NCBI GenBank assembly: GCA_043798815.1
Contig: JAZDOH010000025.1
Location: 1 to 5,090 of the forward strand
DNA length: 5,090 nt
From: JAZDOH01 sp043798815
GTDB taxonomy: Bacteria > Patescibacteriota > Gracilibacteria > UM-FILTER-43-11
Direction: 5' to 3'
Shown here: positions 1 to 4,445 of the stretch, in pieces
Layout of the letters: each line of letters starts with the position of its first letter
Position numbering within the stretch: position 1 is the stretch's first letter
Made by a program: the position numbers and the translations under genes
Notes under the pieces: model-generated
Seen by the model: the letters and a program-made list of their open reading frames with translations, nothing else
Database searches by the model: none
What the model was told of the DNA's origin: nothing

Positions 1-870
1 TTTCATGGAAGGAGAAAAGGCTGAAAGAGGCTCGGGGGTTTTGTAAACATCCTCGAGCCGCTGAATTCCCTGTTTACTGATGAGCTGGTGAGTGTTTTCC
101 GCCAAATCATTCACCATGAGCATGATGAAGCTCGACGTAATGGCCGTGACCCACAAGCCAAATGGCATTTGCCTTACTCTTTTTTCCGCATGCTGCCACA
201 AAGCCAGTTTTTGAAGGTCTTTGACCTTAAGAATTTGTGATCGCAAGCCGTCGTCGATGTCATGGTTCATGTAAGCGATCTCATCCGCCACATTCACGAG
301 CTGGGCTTCGATCGAGGGCATCAAGGTGTCCGTAATTTTGGGAAGATCATAAGTGGTGCGGTGTTTGATCAACCCGTCGAGCACTTCAAAACTCAAATTC
401 AACCCCGGGTAATCCGGTTTTTTTTCTTCAAAAAACTCCACGATGCGCCGGCTTTGCTCGTTGTGTTCAAACCGATCGCCAAATTCTTTGAGCAGCGCAT
501 CCATTTCATCCTGTCCTGCGTGGCCAAAAGGCGTGTGACCAAGATCATGCGCCAATCCGATCGCTTCAGCCAAATCCTCGTTCAAATTCAGCATGCGGGC
601 GATGTCGCGGCTCAGTTGCGCCACTTCCATGGAATGAGCCAGCCGCGAACGGTAATGGTCGCCGTAATGGGCCACAAACACCTGGGTTTTTCCTTTGAGC
701 CGCCGGAACGTTTTGCTGTGAATGATTCGATCGCGGTCGCGCTGAAAACAGGTGCGGTATGGGTCTTCAGGTTCTGAGTACTGTCGTCCCCGGGATTCCA
801 CCGCGAAAGCGGCGTAAGGCGCCAAGGTTTGTTTTTCCCGTTGTTCGACTTGCTCTCGGGTGAATAGCAT
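1..870 (-). CDS. dgt: dGTP triphosphohydrolase (dGTPase), HD superfamily, C-terminus cut by window edge
   Basis: Reading the minus strand from the ATG at 870-868 gives 290 uninterrupted codons to the window edge. The family hydrolyses dGTP (and often other dNTPs) to the nucleoside and triphosphate in the cytoplasm, so it acts in nucleotide pool control. Visible signatures are SRGR at 26-29, the FRRLKGKTQVF segment at 55-65, RLAHSMEV with metal-binding H79, AHDLGHTPFGH at 107-117 with the HD pair H108-D109, FEHNEQS at 134-140, and the distal Asp in YMNHDIDD (about D204). These are the standard blocks of the dGTPase-like subfamily, in the right order and spacing. Bacterial members of this type are usually somewhat over 300 residues, so probably only the C-terminal end is missing. 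The start is supported by the typical N-terminus (TREQVEQREKQTLAPYA). There is no Shine-Dalgarno sequence upstream. It is divergent from the kinase gene at 920. The identification is firm; substrate range cannot be read from sequence. Confidence 0.95.
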   Translation of the reverse strand, partial: MLFTREQVEQREKQTLAPYAAFAVESRGRQYSEPEDPYRTCFQRDRDRIIHSKTFRRLKGKTQVFVAHYGDHYRSRLAHSMEVAQLSRDIARMLNLNEDLAEAIGLAHDLGHTPFGHAGQDEMDALLKEFGDRFEHNEQSRRIVEFFEEKKPDYPGLNLSFEVLDGLIKHRTTYDLPKITDTLMPSIEAQLVNVADEIAYMNHDIDDGLRSQILKVKDLQKLALWQHAEKRVRQMPFGLWVTAITSSFIMLMVNDLAENTHQLISKQGIQRLEDVYKTPEPLSAFSPSMK

Positions 871-900
871 TTGAATTTGGATGTTTTAACGGTATCATAC
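871..900 (+). promoter_or_regulatory. Candidate promoter with symmetric -10 in the dgt/kinase divergent gap
   Basis: On the plus strand TTGAAT (871-876), a 16-bp spacer and TATCAT (893-898) resemble a sigma-70 promoter. Transcription would start only about 15 nt before the ATG at 920. The -10 sits in the near-palindrome GTATCATAC (892-900), so the minus strand carries TATGAT at 899-894, which could serve dgt. No good minus-strand -35 lies at the right distance from it. TTGACA at 906-901 on the minus strand is a perfect -35 hexamer but has only a poor partner (CATCCA) 17 bp on. Positions are seen; function is inferred. Confidence 0.4.
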
Positions 901-919
901 TGTCAAACCGAATCCAACC

Positions 920-1501
920 ATGCACGCGTTAGAACTCCGACGGCAAATCATCCACCTCCTTTACGGTCCACTCCTCATCGTGCTGTTCGATCGTGGGATT
1001 TTGAATCTGCCGCTCCTGTTTGCCCTTGTCCTCATCGGCGGAGGAACTTCTTATTGCATCAAACACCATCGGCTCAGCTGGGTTCGCTGGGCTCTTTTGT
1101 GGCTTGAACGTCCGCATCACCTCGAGCAATTTCCGGCGCGCGGACTTTTGTTTTTTACCCTGGGCGCGTTTTTGAATTTGCTTTTGTTCGATCCCCTCAT
1201 CGCCTACGCGGGCATCATGGTTTTGAGTGTGGGAGATGCCGTCGCCAACATCGCCGGCCGGCATTTTGGAAAGTTGAAAACCCGACTGAATCCTGAAAAA
1301 TCCCTCGAAGGCACTGTGCTAGGAATTTTGGTTTCCATTCCCGCCGCTTATTACTTTGTCCCGTACTTGTGGGGAACCATCGCCGCCGCGACTGTGGGCA
1401 TGTTTTTGGAAATCCCCCGGATTCGGATTTTTGGATTTGAAATCGACGACAATCTTTTGATCCCAATTGCCGCGAGTTTCACACTGAGTTTATTTGCTTA
1501 A
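920..1501 (+). CDS. CTP-dependent polyprenol/diacylglycerol kinase-like membrane protein (DGK1/SEC59/VTE5 family)
   Basis: A 193-residue, strongly hydrophobic protein with about six likely membrane segments (roughly 13-25, 30-45, 75-91, 94-104, 132-150 and 178-192). It carries the signature of the CTP-using lipid kinase family, related to phosphatidate cytidylyltransferase: RGLLFFTLGA at 74-83, VLSVGDAVANIAGRHFGK at 101-118, PEKSLEGT at 125-132 and a closing IDDNLLIPI at 175-183. Known relatives (yeast Dgk1 and Sec59, plant VTE5) use CTP to phosphorylate diacylglycerol, dolichol or phytol. By analogy this protein would phosphorylate a prenol or lipid alcohol at the cytoplasmic membrane. Substrate is not predictable here, and the older label phosphatidate cytidylyltransferase is a possible alternative. 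The start is chosen because the N-terminus ELRRQIIHLLYG matches the family's usual beginning; no SD sequence precedes it. It stands alone on its strand, with a new promoter 20 nt after its stop. Confidence 0.85.
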   Translation: MHALELRRQIIHLLYGPLLIVLFDRGILNLPLLFALVLIGGGTSYCIKHHRLSWVRWALLWLERPHHLEQFPARGLLFFTLGAFLNLLLFDPLIAYAGIMVLSVGDAVANIAGRHFGKLKTRLNPEKSLEGTVLGILVSIPAAYYFVPYLWGTIAAATVGMFLEIPRIRIFGFEIDDNLLIPIAASFTLSLFA

Positions 1502-1520
1502 AGAATATTATAAAATTCTA

Positions 1521-1549
1521 TTGACATTTTGTAAAATGTTCTTTAATAT
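1521..1549 (+). promoter_or_regulatory. Promoter of the yraN-PEGA unit
   Basis: A perfect -35 hexamer TTGACA (1521-1526) is followed by a 17-bp spacer and TAATAT (1544-1549), which matches four of six -10 consensus positions. It lies in an AT-rich gap 20 nt after the preceding stop codon. Transcription starting near 1556 would give a leader of about 78 nt ahead of the ATG at 1634 that contains the tandem hairpins at 1567-1599. This is the best promoter in the window by -35 quality and spacing. Confidence 0.65.
1524..1539. promoter_or_regulatory. Candidate operator: 16-bp near-palindrome over the promoter -35/spacer
   Basis: ACATTTTGTAAAATGT is a 7-bp inverted repeat (ACATTTT/AAAATGT) separated by the central GT. 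It begins inside the -35 hexamer and fills most of the spacer of the promoter at 1521-1549, the usual place for a repressor dimer to block RNA polymerase. No regulator gene lies in the window, and I cannot assign the site to a named family. In this AT-rich setting chance is possible, but seven paired positions placed exactly in the spacer favour a real site. Confidence 0.4.
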
Positions 1550-1566
1550 GCCAAACAGTCGCTCTC

Positions 1567-1599
1567 TCCCGCCGCAAGCGGGATCCCGCTTAGGCGGGA
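1567..1599. repeat. Tandem GC-rich hairpins (REP-like palindromic element) in the yraN leader
   Basis: Four half-sites alternate: TCCCGC (1567-1572), GCGGGA (1578-1583), TCCCGC (1584-1589), GCGGGA (1594-1599). They form two adjacent 6-bp stems with loops CGCAA and TTAG. The whole 33-bp unit is also a near-perfect larger palindrome (15 of 15 arm pairs with a 2-versus-1 nt internal bulge). It stands out as a GC-rich block between AT-rich flanks. It is not an obvious terminator, because the following T-rich stretch starts 12 nt later and it lies just downstream of a promoter. It resembles dispersed intergenic palindromes of the REP type, though only one copy is in this window. Confidence 0.65.
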
Positions 1600-1633
1600 C
1601 CGGCCACCCGATCTTATTTTTTATTTTACGATC

Positions 1634-2008
1634 ATGGCTGAGAAGCGTTTTTTTAAAAGCCGAAAAGAGTTCGGAGATCATGGCGAGCAAATCGCCATCG
1701 CTTTCTTGAGGCAAAAAGGTTACCGGATCCTCGATACCAACTTCCGCAAACGCGTGGGCGAAGTGGACATTGTTGCCATGGACGGCAAGAACCAGTATGT
1801 TTTTGTTGAAGTCAAAACGCGCCGCAATACCCGCTTTGGTTATCCGGAAGAATCTGTGAACTTCCGAAAACTCCGTAAAATTCTCATGACAGGGCAGTTG
1901 TGGCTGGCGGAGAAAAAAATCAATACTGACAATTACCGGCTGGACGTCATTTCCATCGAAATGGACAATGGTGACGCCCACATCACCCATTTTGAAAACC
2001 TCTCGTGA
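1634..2008 (+). CDS. yraN: YraN/UPF0102 family nuclease-like protein
   Basis: A 124-residue soluble protein of typical length for UPF0102, a family with a restriction-endonuclease-like (PD-(D/E)XK-type) fold. Family blocks are all visible: GDHGEQIAIAFLRQKGY at 14-30 with conserved E18, RKRVGEVDIVAMD at 38-50 with acidic D45, VFVEVKTRRN at 56-65 supplying the E59-x-K61 pair, FGYPEESV at 68-75, and YRLDVISIE at 101-109. The putative active-site residues (E18, D45, E59, K61) are therefore intact. The fold implies DNA or RNA cleavage or binding, but the cellular role of the family is not well defined. The gene follows a strong-looking promoter and a structured leader, lacks an SD sequence, and its TGA overlaps or abuts the start of the PEGA-domain gene, so the two are probably co-transcribed. 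Confidence 0.93.
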   Translation: MAEKRFFKSRKEFGDHGEQIAIAFLRQKGYRILDTNFRKRVGEVDIVAMDGKNQYVFVEVKTRRNTRFGYPEESVNFRKLRKILMTGQLWLAEKKINTDNYRLDVISIEMDNGDAHITHFENLS

Positions 2009-2979
2009 CCATGCGCAAAAGAACAATCAATAAACTCGTATTCCTCCTCTCCCTGGTTTTGGCGGGGGCGGTGTACGCGTGGTTTTACCCACTCAACACA
2101 GGAACCCTGGAACTTAAAACCGGCACGACGGATTATCAGGTGTTTTTGAATGGTGAACCTCTGGAATGCACGCAAGACCCCTGCTCCACGAAATTGAAAG
2201 TGGATGGTTATCAGTTGCTCATTCGCAAAGAAAAACACGCGACCTTTTCTCAGCTCGTTTTCATCCATCGTGGGGAGGTGAGCACGGTGGAAGTGAACCT
2301 GGAGCGGGTTTATACACTGGAACCTAGTTCCGTGGTGCCCAAAACCAATCTCAAGCGCGCCCTAACACCACCGGCAGATCTCTCCGCCGTTCCGGCGTTC
2401 GCGTGGAATGCAAAAGGTTCAACTTTCATTTTTTTGGATCCGGCGGATGAGCGAGTGAAAGTGCGCCAGGCCAATGGCTCGACTCGAGTCATCACAAGCC
2501 TTGCGAACCTCGCTTCCCCTCTGAATTTTTATTGGTCACCAACCGAAACATGGTTGCTCGCCCAACAGGGCCGCGATCTCTATTTCATCAACACCGCCGA
2601 AGCCACGCGCAAAAAGAAAGTGCTGAAATTTGAGCCGATCGTGATTCTGTGGTCACCGCAAGGGGATTACGCGCTGGTCAATGATGCCAGTAATGCGCTG
2701 TACCGCATCACTCCCGACAACCAAACCATTTCCGCCACCGACGTTGCGTTGAATTTAGAAGAAGCGGCGTGGATCAACGACGCCACCCTGCTTTCCTATT
2801 CCCTAGATACCCAAAAACGCCGAACCGAAATCAAAACTTATGAACCCGGAAAAACATTGCTCGCCACTCTCACGGTTCGCTTTGATTATGTGGCGGTACG
2901 GATGATTTTTGACGCGGCAAACCAAACCGCCTACTTCCAAAACGACCAGGGGGATTGGGATGAAATGAAATTCTTTTAA
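2005..2979 (+). CDS. Membrane-anchored PEGA-domain protein with beta-propeller-like C-terminal region
   Basis: A 324-residue protein counted from the GTG at 2005, which overlaps the upstream TGA in a GTGA. The ATG at 2011, 2 nt after that stop, is an equally good start and shortens it by two residues. A basic N-terminus (MRKRTINK) precedes one hydrophobic segment at about 10-28, a signal anchor placing the rest outside the membrane. Residues about 33-102 look like a PEGA domain, a small beta-sandwich found in surface proteins: GTLELKTGTTDYQVFLNGE, then a pro-ending strand pattern with C55 and C60 that could form a disulfide. Residues about 130-324 show repeated blade-like motifs: FAWNAKGSTFIFL (132-144), FYWSPTETWLLA (175-186), ILWSPQGDYALV (214-225) and AAWINDATLLSY (254-265). 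These suggest a WD40/TolB-like propeller of four or five recognisable blades. A role in envelope binding is inferred; no catalytic motif is seen. Confidence 0.85.
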   Translation: MTMRKRTINKLVFLLSLVLAGAVYAWFYPLNTGTLELKTGTTDYQVFLNGEPLECTQDPCSTKLKVDGYQLLIRKEKHATFSQLVFIHRGEVSTVEVNLERVYTLEPSSVVPKTNLKRALTPPADLSAVPAFAWNAKGSTFIFLDPADERVKVRQANGSTRVITSLANLASPLNFYWSPTETWLLAQQGRDLYFINTAEATRKKKVLKFEPIVILWSPQGDYALVNDASNALYRITPDNQTISATDVALNLEEAAWINDATLLSYSLDTQKRRTEIKTYEPGKTLLATLTVRFDYVAVRMIFDAANQTAYFQNDQGDWDEMKFF

Positions 2980-2997
2980 GAAATATTCAGAATAAAA

Positions 2998-3031
2998 TTC
3001 ACTTTACTTTTAATTAGATTTAAAGTAAACT
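2998..3031 (+). promoter_or_regulatory. Weak candidate promoter(s) of the AAA+ ATPase gene
   Basis: Two overlapping arrangements fit loosely: TTCACT (2998-3003), 17 bp, TAAAGT (3021-3026); and TTTACT (3003-3008), 17 bp, TAAACT (3026-3031). Each -10 matches four of six consensus positions. In DNA this AT-rich such matches are easy to find by chance, so only the position, 25-60 nt before the ATG, adds support. Confidence 0.25.
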
Positions 3032-3032
3032 T
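3000..3032. repeat. Inverted repeat ahead of the ATPase gene, possible operator
   Basis: TTTACTTTTAA (3003-3013) and TTTAAAGTAAA (3019-3029) pair at 10 of 11 positions around a 5-nt centre, with a perfect 8-bp outer arm. A further ACTTTAAA occurs at 3039-3046, so three copies of an ACTTTA-type half-site lie within 45 bp. It overlaps the candidate promoters, which fits autoregulation or repression. It is too AT-rich to be a normal intrinsic terminator for the gene ending at 2979. Confidence 0.4.
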
Positions 3033-3055
3033 AAATTGACTTTAAATTCTGCTCA

Positions 3056-4276
3056 ATGATTTTTAAAAGACTCATCGTCGATAAAATTATCCCTTATCTG
3101 AATACGGATGACATCATCGTGCTTCATGGGGCACGGCAAGTCGGCAAAACCCATATCCTCTACTATCTTCAGAATTATCTCAAAACAAAAGGGGTGGTGA
3201 CACACTACATTGACCTGGAAGACTCAAGATATGTGACCATTTTGGATGGAGGTACGGATAATTTCATCCATTATTTGGAAGAAGAAGGGCTTCCGATCCA
3301 TCAGCCGGAGAGAGGGAAAAGTAAATTATTCGTTTTTATAGATGAAATCCAGTATCTTAAAACGCCATCCCCCTTTTTAAAGCTGATGGCAGACCATCAT
3401 CCGTCCGTCAAACTCATTGTTTCCGGTTCATCCAGCTTTGAAATCAAAAACAAGTTCACTGAATCGCTCGTAGGCCGAACCGTTGATTTTGAAGTCTTTA
3501 ATTTATCCTTTTTAGAATTTTTAATTTTTAGGGATTACGCATGGAAAAAACAAAAAACGTACACCGGGAAAAAAATCAATGAGCTAAAAAAACTCTTTGA
3601 AGAATTCACGCTTTATGGAGGTTATCCGAAAATAGCGCTGACGGGCAGTCTTGCCATGAAAGAAAAATATCTCCAGCAGATCATTGATACTTACATACGG
3701 AAAGATATCAGGGATTTGGCGCATATAAAAGAAACCGATAAATTCAATAAGCTCCTGGAAGTGCTGGCATCCCAGAGCGGCAATTTATTGAACGTGACGG
3801 AGCTTTCCAACACCTGCAACCTTGCAAAACAGACGATTGAAAACTACCTGTTTATCCTGGAGCAAACCTATATCATCAAACGGCTCAGGCCGTGGAGCGG
3901 CAACCTTCGCTCGGAGCTTTTCAAAATCCCTAAAATTTATTTCTATGATAGCGGTTTGATGCAGATGCTCTGGCTGAAAGGATTGCAGAAAAAAATTCTC
4001 GGCAATGTGCTTGAAACAACGATTTTTAATGAACTCGTCAAGCATTATTCCAAAGACGCCATTTTTTACTGGCGCACTTTGGATAAAAAAGAAATTGATT
4101 TTATCGTACGGATCAAAAATAAAATTTTCCCGCTTGAAGTGAAATTAAATTTTCAGAGTTTTCGGCCGACCGCTATACGCTATCTTGAAGAACGCGCCCA
4201 AACAACTGGTTACAAAGTAATTGGATTGGAGGGGCGAAAAGAGAATAGTCATTTTATTTATCCTTGGGAATTGTGA
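3056..4276 (+). CDS. AAA+ ATPase with C-terminal DUF4143 / PD-(D/E)XK-like domain
   Basis: A complete 406-residue protein of the AAA_14-DUF4143 family. Walker A is GARQVGKT at 25-32, Walker B LFVFIDE at 91-97 (D96, E97), a sensor-1-like SGSSS at 123-127, and a likely arginine finger R141 in VGRT. The family-typical YGGYP is at 187-191, followed by a helical segment with YIRKDIRD (213-220). A winged-helix-like stretch (about 244-278, VTELSNTCNLAKQTIENYLFILE) precedes the C-terminal domain. There E320 (NVLE), D348 (KEIDFIV) and E361-x-K363 (PLEVK) are in the order of a PD-(D/E)XK nuclease core. These ATPases are common and patchily distributed in bacteria and archaea; most have no assigned role and some are thought to act on DNA or in conflict systems. 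The gene is clearly AT-richer than its neighbours and stands alone, suggesting acquisition. No SD sequence precedes the ATG. Confidence 0.93.
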   Translation: MIFKRLIVDKIIPYLNTDDIIVLHGARQVGKTHILYYLQNYLKTKGVVTHYIDLEDSRYVTILDGGTDNFIHYLEEEGLPIHQPERGKSKLFVFIDEIQYLKTPSPFLKLMADHHPSVKLIVSGSSSFEIKNKFTESLVGRTVDFEVFNLSFLEFLIFRDYAWKKQKTYTGKKINELKKLFEEFTLYGGYPKIALTGSLAMKEKYLQQIIDTYIRKDIRDLAHIKETDKFNKLLEVLASQSGNLLNVTELSNTCNLAKQTIENYLFILEQTYIIKRLRPWSGNLRSELFKIPKIYFYDSGLMQMLWLKGLQKKILGNVLETTIFNELVKHYSKDAIFYWRTLDKKEIDFIVRIKNKIFPLEVKLNFQSFRPTAIRYLEERAQTTGYKVIGLEGRKENSHFIYPWEL

Positions 4277-4320
4277 TGCAACCCGCTGCCGACCTGTTCT
4301 TTTTCCCCAGCCTTTTCCCC

Positions 4321-4348
4321 TTGTCTTTTCACCCTGAAATCGTATAAT
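4321..4348 (+). promoter_or_regulatory. Candidate upstream promoter of the secreted-protein gene
   Basis: A perfect -10 hexamer TATAAT (4343-4348) has TTGTCT (4321-4326; four of six consensus positions) 16 bp upstream. It lies 45-70 nt after the ATPase stop. Transcription from about 4355 would give a leader of about 90 nt with the hairpin at 4353-4390. Confidence 0.5.
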
Positions 4349-4352
4349 ATAG

Positions 4353-4390
4353 CCGGTTTCAGACGTTTACATTTTCCTGAGCGGAAACGG
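4353..4390 (+). other. Potential leader hairpin
   Basis: CCGGTTTC (4353-4360) can pair with GAAACGG (4384-4390) through seven base pairs and one bulged G. CAG (4360-4362) and CTG (4377-4379) can extend the stem inside the loop. The 3' arm GGAAACGG (4383-4390) is also a perfect complement of CCGTTTCC (4459-4466) inside the coding start, so two folds exclude each other. No T-run follows, so it is not a simple terminator. Function is unproven. Confidence 0.3.
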
Positions 4391-4391
4391 A

Positions 4392-4420
4392 TTGACTTAA
4401 ATACAAAAATAGTGTACTGT
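4392..4420 (+). promoter_or_regulatory. Second candidate promoter of the secreted-protein gene
   Basis: TTGACT (4392-4397; five of six consensus positions) is followed 17 bp later by TACTGT (4415-4420), a poor -10 with three of six positions. If used, transcription would start near 4427 and the leader to the ATG at 4446 would be about 19 nt. The good -35 and close spacing make it plausible, the poor -10 keeps it uncertain. Confidence 0.35.
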
Positions 4421-4445
4421 TACATCCTTTGTATCTTCAAAGAAA

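Noticed and set aside
262..777. Plus-strand open frame of 171 codons
   Set aside because: It lies entirely antisense to the unmistakable dgt gene on the minus strand and shows no domain of its own.
929..1264. Minus-strand open frame of 111 codons
   Set aside because: It is antisense to the lipid kinase gene, whose motifs are family-typical; the translation is low-complexity and charged with no recognisable feature.
1502..1519. AGAAT...ATTCT hairpin after the kinase stop as terminator
   Set aside because: The 5-bp all-but-AT stem is too weak and no T-run follows.
1561..1600. CRISPR repeat or transposon end
   Set aside because: There is a single unit only, no regularly spaced copies, no transposase and no target-site duplication visible.
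1567..1627. Palindrome plus T-rich stretch as intrinsic terminator of the kinase gene
   Set aside because: The main hairpins are 12 nt from the T-rich stretch and sit after a strong promoter; the alternative stem next to the T-rich stretch has only four base pairs.
1508..2026. Minus-strand open frame of 172 codons
   Set aside because: It is antisense to yraN and runs through its promoter and the palindromic repeat; the yraN motifs show plus is the coding strand.
4277..4320. Pyrimidine-rich stretch after the ATPase stop as terminator
   Set aside because: It has T-runs but no stable preceding inverted repeat, so no terminator can be supported.
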